A DNA stretch of 64,000 bases from Methylobacterium sp. 10 (GTDB lineage Bacteria; Pseudomonadota; Alphaproteobacteria; Rhizobiales; Beijerinckiaceae): contig NZ_KI912577.1 of the NCBI RefSeq assembly GCF_000519085.1, positions 1,927,331 through 1,991,330 on the forward strand, in the 5' to 3' direction. Shown piece after piece: positions 45,200 through 56,592 of this stretch. The notes below the pieces were generated by a model. That model had not been told where the DNA came from. It searched no databases and was given only the letters and a program-made list of their open reading frames with translations. Each line of letters begins with the position of its first letter. The stretch's first letter is position 1. The position numbers and the translations under genes were made by a program.

Positions 45200-45490
45200 T
45201 CAGGCGAAGCGGCGCGTGACCTGACGGACGGCGCGATGGGCCAGGAGCACCTTCGTGGCGTCCGAGGGCGAGGGTGCGTCGTAGGCGTCGAGGACGTCCC
45301 AGCGGGTCAGGCCGATATCGTTCAGTTCACGCTCGGAGAGGGAGCCGAGCTCCACGAGGCCGCGCTCGTCCACATCGTTGCGCGAGACCAGGGACGCGGC
45401 CTTGGTGAGGAGGCGGCCGACGAAGCGGGTGGCCCGTCCGACCTGATCGGCTGCTGCGTCGCCCGGGGTCCAGTTGAGGGTGCTGTTCAT
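45200..45490 (-). CDS. DUF1127 family small protein
   Basis: The 96-residue protein contains LVELGSLSERELNDIGLTRWDV, the YjiS-like DUF1127 core. Such proteins are common small RNA- or stress-linked proteins in alphaproteobacteria; a general mechanism is not fixed. The ATG at 45490 has GGAT upstream. A related gene lies 257 bases to the right on the same strand, and an inverted repeat lies between. Confidence 0.85.
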   Translation of the reverse strand: MNSTLNWTPGDAAADQVGRATRFVGRLLTKAASLVSRNDVDERGLVELGSLSERELNDIGLTRWDVLDAYDAPSPSDATKVLLAHRAVRQVTRRFA

Positions 45491-45636
45491 GATCCTAGTA
45501 TCCAAGTTCTCGAAGCACATTCACGCAGAGGTAAGGTGATGCACGACGAGGAAGGTGATGGGGGTGATGTGCGCCCCATCCGTCGTGAATGACGTGCGAT
45601 CGAACACTTAGCCTCAATAGACTTGCGGTGCCTGCA

Positions 45637-45655
45637 GGTCTGGTAGAACCAGACC
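45637..45655. promoter_or_regulatory. Perfect 8-bp inverted repeat, operator candidate
   Basis: GGTCTGGT-AGA-ACCAGACC is a 19-base dyad with a 3-base centre, midway between the two DUF1127 genes. No T run follows, so a terminator is unlikely. The size and symmetry fit a dimeric regulator such as a LuxR type, but I recognise no specific site. Confidence 0.45.
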
Positions 45656-45746
45656 ACGGATAAACCTCAATCACCGCCCGAATGACCAGTTTGGCGGCAT
45701 GGCGAATTCGAAGTCATGCTCAATAATGCACGTTTCGCCATCTTGA

Positions 45747-46043
45747 TCAGATCTTAACGATCCGAGGGCGGCGGGCCTCCCGTCTCTCGTCCCGGCGGCT
45801 CATCAGGAACTGGGAGGCATCGGCCTCTCCGGCGCCCGCATCCGTCACGTCCTGGCGGATCAGGCCGATATCCTTCAGCTCGCGATCCGACATCACCGAG
45901 AGCTTGTGCAGGACGCGCCGATTGATGGCTTGGCGCGACAACCCGGCGGCGGCGTTCGCCAGGAGCCGGCGAGCGAACCGCGCGAGCCGTCCGACCCGGT
46001 CGCCGGTACCGGAGCCGGCTTGCTGCTTCAGGAGCGTGGTCAT
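45747..46043 (-). CDS. DUF1127 family small protein
   Basis: The 98-residue protein contains VLHKLSVMSDRELKDIGLIRQDV, the DUF1127 core, and a basic C-terminal tail. It is similar in layout to the neighbouring gene at 45200-45490, so they are probably paralogs, though sequence outside the core differs. The ATG has GAGGACC upstream. It is divergent from the MocR gene. Confidence 0.85.
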   Translation of the reverse strand: MTTLLKQQAGSGTGDRVGRLARFARRLLANAAAGLSRQAINRRVLHKLSVMSDRELKDIGLIRQDVTDAGAGEADASQFLMSRRDERREARRPRIVKI

Positions 46044-46162
46044 CGGTGGTCCTCGTCTTATCCGTCTTGATCGTTCGACGGTGATGCGCGCAGGGCCCCT
46101 GGCGGAGACAGGGACAGTCCAGTACGCTTTCCCTGAATTGTCCGGACGGTGGAGCAGTACAG

Positions 46163-47560
46163 ATGGCGGGATCGGCGCGGGCGACGCTCACCCTGGTGGA
46201 GACGGTCTCGTCAGCGATCACGGAGCGGATCGCCGGGCGCCAGCTCATGCCCGGCGCGCGGCTGCCCTCGGTGCGGGCTTTCGCTGAATCCATGGGCGTG
46301 TCGAAATCCACCGTGGTGGAGGCCTACGAGCGCCTCGGCGCGGAAGGCGCCATCGTCGCGCGCCGGGGCTCGGGCTTCTACGTGGCGGGCAAGACCCGCC
46401 CGCTCTGCCTCAAGGAGATCGGGCCGCAGCTCGACCGGGCAGTGGACCCCCTCTGGATCACCCGGCAATCCATGCAATCCGGGCCGGACTTGCTGAAGCC
46501 CGGTTCAGGCTGGCTGCCGTCGTCATGGATGCCCGAGGAGGCGATCCGGCGCTCCCTGCGCCACATCGCCCGCGACCCCGACTCGAACCTGATCTGCTAC
46601 GACAAGCCCCTCGGTTTTCCGCCGCTGCGCAGCCAGATCGCCCGCCGGCTCGCCGACAAGGGCGTCGAGGCGGAGGCCGACCAGATCGTCCTGACGGATT
46701 CGGCGACCCAGGCGGTCGACCTGCTGTGCCGGTTCCTCCTCGACCCCGGCGATGCCGTGCTGGTCGATGACCCGTGCTACTTCAACTACCATGCGCTGCT
46801 GCGGGCGAACCGGGCTAAGGTGGTGGGGGTGCCCTTCACACCCACCGGGCCGGACGTCGCGCAGCTCGAGCGGCTCATCGTCGAGCACCGACCCCGCTTC
46901 TACCTGACCAATTCCGCGCTCCATAACCCCACTGGCGCCACCCTGGCCCCGGTCGTGGCCCACCGCGTCCTCAAGCTCGCCGAGGCGCACGACATGCTCA
47001 TCCTTGAGGACGACATCTTCGGCGATCTCGAAGCCGATCCGGCCCCGCGCCTGGCGGGGTTCGACGGGCTCGACCGGGTGATCGCGGTGGGCAGCTTCTC
47101 AAAGACCCTCTCGGCCTCGATCCGCTGCGGCTACATCGCCCTGCGGCCCGATTGGGTGGAGGGGCTGATCGACCTGAAGCTCGCCTTGAGCCTCGGCAAC
47201 GGACATCTCTCCGCAGCGCTGATGCACCGCCTCATCACCGACGGCGCCTATCGCCGCCACCTCGCAGAGATCCGCGAGAAGCTCGCCCGCGCCATGGGCG
47301 AGACGGCGCGGCGGTTGCAACGCTGCGGCCTGACCCTGTGGACCGAGCCGCGCGGGGGGCTGTTCCTATGGGCGCGCCTGCCGGACGGGCTCGATTCGGC
47401 CGACGTCGCCCGCAACGCCCTCGCCAGGGACGTGGTGCTGGCCCCCGGCGCCGCCTTCAGCACCGGGACGGGGGGGCGCGAGTTCCTACGCTTCAACGTG
47501 GCCCATTGCGCCGATCCGAAGACGTTTTCGGTGTTGGAAGACGCCATGGGGGCCGTCTGA
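46163..47560 (+). CDS. MocR-type regulator: GntR HTH fused to PLP aminotransferase domain
   Basis: The 465-residue protein has a GntR winged helix (about 10-70, ERIAGRQLMPGARLPSVRAFAESMGVSKSTVVEAYERL) and an aminotransferase fold type I domain: SATQAVDLLCRFLLDPGDAVLVDDPCYF near 165-195, NPTGATLAP, and the PLP lysine in GSFSKTLSASIRCGY near 315. MocR proteins use PLP as a ligand-sensing cofactor to control vitamin or amino-acid genes. The next gene on the strand is an acyl-CoA dehydrogenase. The target is not known. Confidence 0.94.
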   Translation: MAGSARATLTLVETVSSAITERIAGRQLMPGARLPSVRAFAESMGVSKSTVVEAYERLGAEGAIVARRGSGFYVAGKTRPLCLKEIGPQLDRAVDPLWITRQSMQSGPDLLKPGSGWLPSSWMPEEAIRRSLRHIARDPDSNLICYDKPLGFPPLRSQIARRLADKGVEAEADQIVLTDSATQAVDLLCRFLLDPGDAVLVDDPCYFNYHALLRANRAKVVGVPFTPTGPDVAQLERLIVEHRPRFYLTNSALHNPTGATLAPVVAHRVLKLAEAHDMLILEDDIFGDLEADPAPRLAGFDGLDRVIAVGSFSKTLSASIRCGYIALRPDWVEGLIDLKLALSLGNGHLSAALMHRLITDGAYRRHLAEIREKLARAMGETARRLQRCGLTLWTEPRGGLFLWARLPDGLDSADVARNALARDVVLAPGAAFSTGTGGREFLRFNVAHCADPKTFSVLEDAMGAV

Positions 47561-47652
47561 GCTGGATCCGGTTAGCTCTGTCCGGAACCCACCGCCCGGG
47601 CCGAGGCTTTGAAGAGATACGGCAAAGCTAAAAAAATATGTCGGGAGGACCC

Positions 47653-48879
47653 ATGTCGAAGCCGGAGTTGAAGCAGCCGCGTCCGCCCGAACTGTTCTCG
47701 CCCTGGCGCAGCGAGGCGCGCGCCCGGCTCCAGCAAGAGGCCCGCGGCTTCGCCCGCGACGTGGTGCTGCCGCTGGCCGACGAACTCGACCGGCAGAAGG
47801 CCGAGATGCCACGCTCGCTCATCGACGCCATGGCGAAGAAGGGCTGGTTCGGCATCACCATCCCCGCCGAGCATGGCGGGCTCGGCCTCGGCGTGTTCGA
47901 ATACTGCCTCGTCTCGGAGGAATTGGCCCGCGCCTGGCTGTCCGTCGGCAGCATCCTGGCGCGGGGGCAGGGGCTCGGCACCCAGACCCTCGACGAGGAG
48001 CGCCGCCGCGCGCTTCTGCGCCGATCCGCTCGCGGCGAGTGGATCGGCGGCATCGCCCTGTCCGAGCCCACCGCCGGCTCCGACCTCGCGGGCGTCCAGA
48101 CCCGCGCCGTGCGCGACGGGGACGATTGGGTGCTTACCGGAACCAAGCGCTGGGCCGGATTCGCCCTGGCCGCCGACTTCATCGAGGTCCTGGCTCGCAC
48201 CCGCGAACCGGAGCCGGGCGAGCCGCGCTCGGCCGGGCTGGAGCCGTTCCTCGTGGTCAAGAAGCCGGGCACCTTTCCGGAAGGCATGACCGGGCATGTC
48301 ATCGACAAGATCGGCTATCACGGCTTTCTCACCTTCGAGCTCGAACTCGACGGCGTGCGCGTGCCCGAGGGCGACCGCCTCACCGGCCTCTACGGCGACG
48401 GTGGCGCCGATGCGGATTCCGGCGGCTTCGCCTCGGTGCAGCGCGGCCTCAACATCGCCCGCGTCCACACCGCCGCCCGCGCCGTCGGCGTCGCCCGCGC
48501 GGCGGTGGAGGATTGCCAGCTCTACCTGCAGGAACGCGAGCAGTTCGGCCATCCGATCGGCGAGTTCCAGGCCCTGCGCTTCGCGCTCGCCGACATGTCG
48601 GCGGAGGTCGATCAGGCCCGCGCCTACTGGCAGCAGGTGGCCCACCTCCTCGACGAGGGCGAGGCGGCCGAGAGCGAATCCGCCAAGGTGAAGCTTCTCG
48701 CCACCGAGATGGCGGTGCGCGTCACCAACCAGGCGATGCAGCTCCACGGCGGCAACGGCTACACCACCGAACGGCGCGTGGAACGCTACTGGCGCGATGC
48801 GCGGCTGACGACGATCTTCGAGGGAACGAGCGAGATCCAGCGGCGGATCATCAGCGACCGGATGCTGGGGCGCAGGTAA
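47653..48879 (+). CDS. Acyl-CoA dehydrogenase
   Basis: The 408-residue flavoprotein has an N-terminal helical domain, the middle beta domain (IALSEPTAGSDLAGVQTRAV, near 140; WAGFALAADFIEVLARTR) and a C-terminal domain ending ARLTTIFEGTSEIQRRIISDRM, where the Glu near 390 is the catalytic base. It would oxidise an acyl-CoA at C2-C3 and pass electrons to ETF. I chose the second ATG at 47653, because GGGAGGA stands just upstream; an ATG at 47638 adds five residues. It follows MocR by 92 bases. Confidence 0.92.
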   Translation: MSKPELKQPRPPELFSPWRSEARARLQQEARGFARDVVLPLADELDRQKAEMPRSLIDAMAKKGWFGITIPAEHGGLGLGVFEYCLVSEELARAWLSVGSILARGQGLGTQTLDEERRRALLRRSARGEWIGGIALSEPTAGSDLAGVQTRAVRDGDDWVLTGTKRWAGFALAADFIEVLARTREPEPGEPRSAGLEPFLVVKKPGTFPEGMTGHVIDKIGYHGFLTFELELDGVRVPEGDRLTGLYGDGGADADSGGFASVQRGLNIARVHTAARAVGVARAAVEDCQLYLQEREQFGHPIGEFQALRFALADMSAEVDQARAYWQQVAHLLDEGEAAESESAKVKLLATEMAVRVTNQAMQLHGGNGYTTERRVERYWRDARLTTIFEGTSEIQRRIISDRMLGRR

Positions 48880-49003
48880 GTGACGCAAGGGAGGGACGTT
48901 CCCGATCCCGCCCCGGTGTGCCCCGTCCGCCCTGACACCGCGGCGCATTTTACGCTATAGGAGGTTGACAGGGGCAGCCTCGCCTCGCCACATCCCGGCT
49001 ATC

Positions 49004-49999
49004 ATGAGCGATCCTCTCTCGAAGACCTTTCCCGACGGTTCGGCCAAGCCGCCCCTGGAGATCCTGCTCTGCGCGCCACGCGGCTTCTGCGCCGGCGTGG
49101 TCCGTGCCATCGACGTGGTGGAGCGGGCGCTGGCGATCTACGGACCTCCGGTCTACGTGCGTCACGAGATCGTCCACAACAAATACGTGGTCGAGAGCCT
49201 GAAGCGCAAAGGCGCCGTGTTCGTGCGTGAGCTCGACGAGGTGCCGGACGGCAACGCCCCGGTGATCTTCTCGGCACACGGAGTCGCCAAGACGGTCCCG
49301 GCCAATGCCGACAATCGCGGCCTCGTCACCATCGACGCCACCTGCCCGCTGGTGACCAAGGTCCACCGCGAAGCCGAGATCCACCACAAGCGCGGCCGCC
49401 ATGTCCTCTTGGTCGGTCATTCGGGTCACCCGGAAGTGGTCGGCACCATGGGCCAGTTGCCTAAGGGCTCGATCACCCTGGTGGAGGATCTGGAGCAGAT
49501 CGCCGCCCTGGAGCCCGATAACCGCGACAACCTCGCCTGGGTCACGCAGACGACCCTGTCGGTGGACGACACCCGCCACATCGTCGCCGCCCTGAAGCAG
49601 AAGTTCCCGACCATCACCGGGCCGCACAAGGACGACATCTGCTACGCCACCACCAACCGCCAGGAAGCGGTGAAGCAGGTGGCCCCGCTGGTGGATGCCG
49701 TGATCGTCGTCGGCTCCTCGAACTCCTCGAACTCGCAGCGCCTGCGCGAGGTCGCCGAGCGCGTCGGCTGCCCGATCACCCGCCTCGTGCTCCGCGCAGA
49801 GGAGATCGACTGGCCGGCCTTCGAGGGCATCCGCAAGCTCGGCCTCACCGCCGGCGCCTCGGCGCCCGAGGTGCTGGTGGAGGAGATCATCGACGCCTTC
49901 GCCGCCCGTTACGACGTCACCGTCGACACGGTCTCCACGGTGGTGGAGGACATGTCCTTCCCACTGCCGCGCGAACTGCGCAGCGAAGCCGCCGAGTAG
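49004..49999 (+). CDS. ispH: 4-hydroxy-3-methylbut-2-enyl diphosphate reductase
   Basis: The 331-residue iron-sulfur enzyme forms IPP and DMAPP in the non-mevalonate pathway. The three cluster cysteines are in [25 protein letters not shown] and [11 protein letters not shown]. Other family segments are [24 protein letters not shown] and [12 protein letters not shown]. The ATG at 49004 gives MSDPLSK; AGGAGG is further upstream and precedes a TTG at 48965 with no spacing. It is followed by a terminator hairpin and thrB. Confidence 0.97.
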   Translation: MSDPLSKTFPDGSAKPPLEILLCAPRGFCAGVVRAIDVVERALAIYGPPVYVRHEIVHNKYVVESLKRKGAVFVRELDEVPDGNAPVIFSAHGVAKTVPANADNRGLVTIDATCPLVTKVHREAEIHHKRGRHVLLVGHSGHPEVVGTMGQLPKGSITLVEDLEQIAALEPDNRDNLAWVTQTTLSVDDTRHIVAALKQKFPTITGPHKDDICYATTNRQEAVKQVAPLVDAVIVVGSSNSSNSQRLREVAERVGCPITRLVLRAEEIDWPAFEGIRKLGLTAGASAPEVLVEEIIDAFAARYDVTVDTVSTVVEDMSFPLPRELRSEAAE

Positions 50000-50024
50000 G
50001 CCGCATCGCCGGTTTTCCTCGCTG

Positions 50025-50048
50025 GGGGCGCCGAAGGGCGCCCCTTCT
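50025..50048 (+). terminator. Terminator hairpin after ispH
   Basis: GGGGCGCC-GAAG-GGCGCCCC is a perfect 8-bp stem 25 bases past the ispH stop, followed by TTCTCATGT. The U tract is weak, so termination may be partial and thrB may be read through. Confidence 0.6.
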
Positions 50049-50078
50049 CATGTCTGCCCTCCAACGTCAGCGAAGCCC

Positions 50079-51044
50079 GTGGCCGTCTATACCGAGGTCT
50101 CCGACGAGGCGCTGACCGCCTTCCTCGCCCAATACGAAATCGGCACGCTGCTCTCCTATAAGGGCATCGCCGAGGGCGTCGAGAACACCAACTTCTTCCT
50201 GCACACCACCGCCGGCTCCTACATCCTCACCCTCTACGAGAAGCGGGTGGATGCCGGCGATCTGCCGTTCTTCCTCAACCTGATGCAGCACCTCGCCGCG
50301 CGCGGCCTCGCCTGCCCGCAGCCCATCGCGAAGCGCGACGGCGCGGCGCTCGGCGAACTCTGCGGCCGGCCGGCGGTGATCGTGAGCTTTCTGGAGGGCG
50401 TCTCGGTCAAGCGCCCCACCGCCGACCATTGCCGTGCCCTGGGCGTCGCTCTCGCCGGGCTGCACCGGGCCGGCAGCGATTTCGGTATGACCCGCGCCAA
50501 CAACCTCTCCGTGGATTCCTGGGAGCCGCTGTTCCTGGCTGCCGGCCCCGCAGCCGACAGCGTCTCCGAGGGCCTGACGGAGCGCGTGCGCGCCGACCTC
50601 GCGGTGCTTCAGGCGGGCTGGCCGCGCGGCCTGCCCTCCGGCGTGATCCATGCGGACCTCTTCACCGACAACGTGTTCTTCATCGGCGACGACCTGTCGG
50701 GCCTGATCGACTTCTATTTCGCCTGCACCGACGCCTTTGCCTACGACCTCGCCATCTGCCTCAACGCCTGGTGCTTCGAGCCCGACGGCACGTTCTTCCC
50801 CGACAAGGGCGAGGCGATGATCGCAGGCTACCAGTCCGTGCGGCGCCTGCAGGACGACGAGGTCGAGGCGCTGCCGATCCTGTGCCGGGGCGCGGCCCTG
50901 CGCTTCATGCTGACCCGCCTCGTCGACTGGCTCAACGTGCCTGCCGGCGCCCTGGTCCAGCCGAAGGACCCGCTCGAATACGACCGCCGGCTGGTGTTCC
51001 ATCGAACGGCCGCGCATGCGCGGGATTACGGCTGGCGCGAATAG
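50079..51044 (+). CDS. thrB: Homoserine kinase (APH-fold type)
   Basis: The 321-residue protein has the aminoglycoside-phosphotransferase-like fold of alphaproteobacterial ThrB: GIAEGVENTNFFLHTTAGSYILTLYEKR near 30-57, the catalytic loop VIHADLFTDNVFF near 190, and GLIDFYFACTDAFAYDLAI near 210. It phosphorylates homoserine on the threonine pathway. The start is GTG 50079. It follows ispH by 79 bases, a common neighbour pair in alphaproteobacteria. Confidence 0.95.
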   Translation: MAVYTEVSDEALTAFLAQYEIGTLLSYKGIAEGVENTNFFLHTTAGSYILTLYEKRVDAGDLPFFLNLMQHLAARGLACPQPIAKRDGAALGELCGRPAVIVSFLEGVSVKRPTADHCRALGVALAGLHRAGSDFGMTRANNLSVDSWEPLFLAAGPAADSVSEGLTERVRADLAVLQAGWPRGLPSGVIHADLFTDNVFFIGDDLSGLIDFYFACTDAFAYDLAICLNAWCFEPDGTFFPDKGEAMIAGYQSVRRLQDDEVEALPILCRGAALRFMLTRLVDWLNVPAGALVQPKDPLEYDRRLVFHRTAAHARDYGWRE

Positions 51045-51068
51045 TTTCCGCGCAGAGGTCGGGGCATG

Positions 51069-51097
51069 AAAAAGCCCCGGCCGTTCCCGGCCGGGGC
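51069..51097 (-). terminator. Rho-independent terminator of the aldehyde dehydrogenase gene
   Basis: A 10-bp perfect stem (GCCCCGGCCG, loop TTCC, CGGCCGGGGC at 51074-51097) lies 25 bases past the stop of the leftward gene. It is followed by TTTTT on the minus strand. It also lies after the thrB stop and may end both transcripts. Confidence 0.9.
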
Positions 51098-51122
51098 AAG
51101 GTGGTCTCGATGCGTTGAGATC

Positions 51123-52643
<1,521 letters not shown>

Positions 52644-52844
52644 GTGCGTATCCTCCATGTTGTTCTTGTAAGCGCCAGCAGAAGCCGGACGCGGTGCCAA
52701 ATCAAGATAGACTTTTGGCCAAACCGGCTCGGATGCGACGGCATCGAGCGGGTCGGCGCGTGGTCCCGCTTCTGTGGCGGGGAGCTACGCGCATGGACAG
52801 TCTAGCCCCTCTGCGGCGGTCTGGCGATGCCGCTGGGAGGCGAT

Positions 52845-54302
52845 TCACCGTCCCGACGGCAGCCGGGTGAAGCGTCGGGCGGTGACCCGCCGTGCGATCG
52901 CCCGGTCGATTCTGGGCCCGGCCCGCTCGATGCCGTCGCGGTGGATCATCACGCCGGTCGGGCGCCCGTCCGGCTCGATGTCGAACGCCACGCGGATCGT
53001 CCCGTCCTGCCCGACGAAGTCCCGCGCCACGAAGGCCCTGTCGCTCTCCGGGGTGAGACTGACGCGGGGCTCGCCCGATCCCTGTCCGAGGCCCTGGGCG
53101 ATCAGGCGGTCGCCGTCGCGGGTGATGCCGAGGACCGAGCGCGGTCCGGTTCGGTAGAAACCGACATAGCGGTCGAGGACGGTCCGGCCGACGCTGATCT
53201 CGGTCCGCGCCGGCTGCCCGAGATAGAGCGCCGCCAGTTCGCGCGAGAGGGCCTGAGCCGGCACGATCTCGGTATTGCCGAGCACGACGATGGTGAGCCC
53301 GAGATCGGGGTAGGAATCCTTGATCGCGCTGAACCCGCTGATGAACCCGCCATGCGACCACAGCCGGCGCCCGTAGGCCGTGCCGATGTACCAGCCGAGG
53401 CCGTAGCCGTGGCCGTAATCTGTCACCATCGCCCGGCGCGACTCGTCCGACAGGATGCGGCCGGAGAACAGGGCCCTGTCCCAGGCCACGAGGTCGTCGA
53501 GGGTCGAGGCCAGCATGCCGGCGCCCGATGGCGCGCTGGCCGCCAGGGGCAGCGCCTGGCGCCACTCGCCCGCCTCGCGGCGATAGCCGGTGGCGCGCCG
53601 GGGGATGATCGCACCCGGATCGGCGTCACGGGTCGCCCCCAACCCCGCCGGCGCCAGGACCGTGTCGGTGAGGTAGCGCGCGAAGGTCTGGCCGGTGACC
53701 CGCTCGATCAGGCCGGCCAGGAGAATGTAGCCGGTATTGCTGTATTCGTGGCCGGTCCCCGGCGGGAACAGCAGATCCTCGTTGTGAAGGAGGGCGACCG
53801 TCTCCATCGGCGAACGCTCGATCCGGCCGAGTTGGGTCGCGTAGCCCGGCAGGGCGGTGACATTGGGCAGGCCGGAACTGTGGTTGAGGAGCATGCGGAT
53901 CGTCATCGGCGCCCAGGCCGGCGGCAGTTCCGGCAGGTAGCGGATGGCGGGATCGTCGAGGGAGAGGGAGCCGGCCTCGGCCAGTTTCAGAATTGCCGCC
54001 GCGGTGAACTGCTTCGTGATGGAGCCGATGCGGAACAGGGTGTCCGGCGTGTTGGGGACCGCCCATTCCCGGTCGGCCAGGCCGTAGGCACGGCGGAACA
54101 GGGGGATGCCGTCCCGCGCCACGATCACCGCGCCTGAGAAGACGCCGCCTTCCGCGTGGGATTCCATCAACGCGGCAGCCTTGCGCGTGAACGCCTCCGT
54201 CTCGCCCCCGATGGGTGCTCGGAGAGCCTGCTCCTGTGCGTCGGCGGGGCCGGCGAGCAGCATCAAAAGGGTGCAGGCACAGGCGAGAAGGCGGGAGAGC
54301 AT
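52845..54302 (-). CDS. Serine hydrolase of the beta-lactamase/class C fold
   Basis: The 485-residue protein has a signal peptide (to about residue 22), then a penicillin-binding fold. It has the SxxK motif in SITKQFTAAAI near 95, YSN in EYSNTGYILL near 180, and the HGG in LWSHGGFISGF near 318. A C-terminal beta-rich domain of about 130 residues follows. Family members include esterases, D-aminopeptidases and carboxypeptidases; a true beta-lactamase is not implied. The ATG at 54302 starts the signal peptide. Confidence 0.88.
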   Translation of the reverse strand: MLSRLLACACTLLMLLAGPADAQEQALRAPIGGETEAFTRKAAALMESHAEGGVFSGAVIVARDGIPLFRRAYGLADREWAVPNTPDTLFRIGSITKQFTAAAILKLAEAGSLSLDDPAIRYLPELPPAWAPMTIRMLLNHSSGLPNVTALPGYATQLGRIERSPMETVALLHNEDLLFPPGTGHEYSNTGYILLAGLIERVTGQTFARYLTDTVLAPAGLGATRDADPGAIIPRRATGYRREAGEWRQALPLAASAPSGAGMLASTLDDLVAWDRALFSGRILSDESRRAMVTDYGHGYGLGWYIGTAYGRRLWSHGGFISGFSAIKDSYPDLGLTIVVLGNTEIVPAQALSRELAALYLGQPARTEISVGRTVLDRYVGFYRTGPRSVLGITRDGDRLIAQGLGQGSGEPRVSLTPESDRAFVARDFVGQDGTIRVAFDIEPDGRPTGVMIHRDGIERAGPRIDRAIARRVTARRFTRLPSGR

Positions 54303-54576
54303 GAGACGCGATGATCCGTCGGCGACGATCCGGTCAAGGTCGCGAAAGCCAAGGTCGCGGAGAAATGTGGCGTGGTTGCGCGGGGGCGCCATCCTCTGCC
54401 TGCATCATCGGCGTTCCCGCGAAACCGTGATCGGCATCGGTGCCGAGATCACCGTTTCGCCCCGAAGCTCCGCCACACGGCCCGTCTTCGTGCCCCGGAC
54501 GACGCAAGCCGTCGGGGCCGGACCCGATCCGCCGATGGCGGTCCTTCCCCACGATGCAACAGGAAGATTGACATCC

Positions 54577-55164
54577 ATGAGCCGCACCACTCGCGTCATG
54601 CTGGCCGCATCCCTCGCTCTCGGGGCCACCGCCCTGGTCACGCAGGTCGGCTTCGCCCAGTCGCCGCAGAAGGCGCCGGCACCCGCCAAGGCCACTCCCG
54701 CCCCCGCCGCTCCCGCCCCCGAGGCCGAGGAGCAGAAGGAGGTCGCCCTGACCCAGGCGCTCATCGACGGCCTCGTGGCGGCGCAGCCCGAACTGGCGAA
54801 ACTCCCTGCCGGCAACGCGACGAAGCCCGATCCGAAGGTCCAGGCCCAGGCCGTGGCCATCGCGAAGAAGAACGGTTTTGCCAGCGTCGACGAGTTGCAG
54901 GATGCGGCCGACAGCGTCGAGGCGGTGCTGGACGGCGTGGACCCCGAGACGAAGACCTATGTCGGTGTCGTGCCCCTACTGAAGAAGCAGGTCGCCGCCA
55001 TCGAGGCCGACACGAAGATGAAGCCCAAGGACAAGGCCGCCGCGCTGAAGGACATCAACGAGGCGATCGCCGCCGGCGAGCCGACCAAGCCCTCCGACGG
55101 CAACATCGCCCTCGTGACCAAGAACATCGACAAGCTCGGTCAGATGGCGGGCGGCGGGCAGTAG
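54577..55164 (+). CDS. Secreted Ala/Pro-rich protein, unknown function
   Basis: The 195-residue protein has a signal peptide ending near VGFA-QSP, a short Pro/Ala-rich stretch (about 30-55), and a helical body with KPDPKVQAQAVAIAKKNGFASVDELQ and KMKPKDKAAALKDINEAIAAG. The body is reminiscent of periplasmic alpha-helical proteins, but I recognise no family. The ATG at 54577 has CAGGAAG upstream. It is divergent from the serine hydrolase gene. Confidence 0.7.
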   Translation: MSRTTRVMLAASLALGATALVTQVGFAQSPQKAPAPAKATPAPAAPAPEAEEQKEVALTQALIDGLVAAQPELAKLPAGNATKPDPKVQAQAVAIAKKNGFASVDELQDAADSVEAVLDGVDPETKTYVGVVPLLKKQVAAIEADTKMKPKDKAAALKDINEAIAAGEPTKPSDGNIALVTKNIDKLGQMAGGGQ

Positions 55165-55299
55165 CTCCCTTCCGAGCCGAGCCCGACCTCCGGGAATGAC
55201 GGCACGCGAAGGGCCGGCGCAACCGGAGGTCGGGCCGCTGACTTTTCATCACTACGTCGCCGGCGCAGGAGCCCGCGACCGCAGCGAGGCTCAGGACCA

Positions 55300-56592
55300 G
55301 TGACTGCACCCTTGAGGCCGGTTCCGCCGAGCGGCCGGCCGGTATCGGAACGGGCTATTCCGGAGGGCGGTCCGGCTTGGAACGGCCCGGGCTTCGGCGA
55401 ATTCGTGGGCATCGTCGCCCTGATGATGGCGGTGACCGCCATCTCCATCGACAATCTGCTGCCGGCCTTTCCCGCGATCCAGGCGCGGTTCTCCGTCGCC
55501 GATCCCAATGCGCTGCAGCTTCTCGTCTACGTCTACATGATCGGCTTCGGCGTGGCCCAGATCGTCTACGGGCCGGTCTCGGACGCCTTCGGGCGACGCC
55601 GCGTGCTTCTCGGGAGTCTGGCGGTCTACGGTGCGGGGACGGGCCTCGCCATGGTCGCGCCCTCGTTCGAATGGCTGCTGGCCGCCCGCGTCATCCAGGG
55701 TATCGGGGCGGCGGGCGGGCGCGTCCTCTCCACGGCCATCGTGCGCGACCGCTATTCGGGACGCGAGATGGCCAGCGTCATGTCGCTGATCATGATGGTG
55801 TTCCTCATCGTGCCGATGATCGCGCCCGCCATCGGCGGGGCGATGCTGCTACTCGGCTCCTGGCATTACGTCTTCGTCTCGATGCTGGCCCTGGCCGGCA
55901 TCCTCGCTCTCTGGTTCTCCTGGCGCATGCCGGAGACGCTGCACCCGGAATTCCGGCGTCCGCTCTCCCTGCGGTCGATCGGCCAGGCGGTCTCCCTGAC
56001 CTTCCGCACCCGCGTGGCGGTCGGCTACGCCACCGCCCTCGGGCTGCTGACCGGCTGCATCATGGGCTATGTCGGCTCGGCGCAGCAGCTCTTCGATACC
56101 GGGCTCTACCGGCTCGGCGCCCTGTTCCCGCTCGCCTTCGCCCTGGTGGCCGGTGCCATGGGAGCGGCCACCCTCGTCAATGCCCGCCTGGTGCGGCGCC
56201 TCGGGATGCGGCCGCTCTCGCATGTGGGCCTCACCCTGTTCGTGGCGGTGGCGCTGGCCCAGGTCGGAATCGGCCTCGTCTATGCCGGGCATCCGCCCCT
56301 GTGGCTGTTCCTGACGGTGCTCGCCGGCAACCAGTTCACGATCAGCTTCGCCATGCCGAACTTCAACGCGCTGGCCCTGCAGCCCCTCGGCGAGATCGCC
56401 GGCACGGCCTCGTCCTTCCTCGGATTCTACACCACGATCCTCGGCGCCTTCTGCGGCTTCGTCATCGGCCACGCTTTCGACGGCACGGTGCTGCCCCTCG
56501 GCCTCGGCTATGCAGGCCTCGGCGGATCGGCACTTCTCGTGGTCGCCTGGACCGAGCGAGGGCGGTTGTTCCGGGGTGGGGTGTCGGGGTGA
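55300..56592 (+). CDS. Bcr/CflA family MFS drug exporter
   Basis: The 430-residue, 12-helix protein has the DHA1 motif A in QIVYGPVSDAFGRRRVLLGSL near 87-107 and motif C-like VIQGIGAAGGRVLSTAIVRDRY near 133-154, as in Bcr/CflA exporters. These export drugs such as bicyclomycin or chloramphenicol, but the natural substrate is unknown. The start is GTG 55300. It lies rightward, 135 bases after the secreted protein gene. Confidence 0.92.
   Translation: MTAPLRPVPPSGRPVSERAIPEGGPAWNGPGFGEFVGIVALMMAVTAISIDNLLPAFPAIQARFSVADPNALQLLVYVYMIGFGVAQIVYGPVSDAFGRRRVLLGSLAVYGAGTGLAMVAPSFEWLLAARVIQGIGAAGGRVLSTAIVRDRYSGREMASVMSLIMMVFLIVPMIAPAIGGAMLLLGSWHYVFVSMLALAGILALWFSWRMPETLHPEFRRPLSLRSIGQAVSLTFRTRVAVGYATALGLLTGCIMGYVGSAQQLFDTGLYRLGALFPLAFALVAGAMGAATLVNARLVRRLGMRPLSHVGLTLFVAVALAQVGIGLVYAGHPPLWLFLTVLAGNQFTISFAMPNFNALALQPLGEIAGTASSFLGFYTTILGAFCGFVIGHAFDGTVLPLGLGYAGLGGSALLVVAWTERGRLFRGGVSG

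Noticed and set aside
48959..48970. AGGAGG then TTGACA before ispH as a promoter or start
   Set aside because: TTG at 48965 follows AGGAGG with no spacing, and no -10 box is at the right distance from TTGACA. The ATG at 49004 is preferred.
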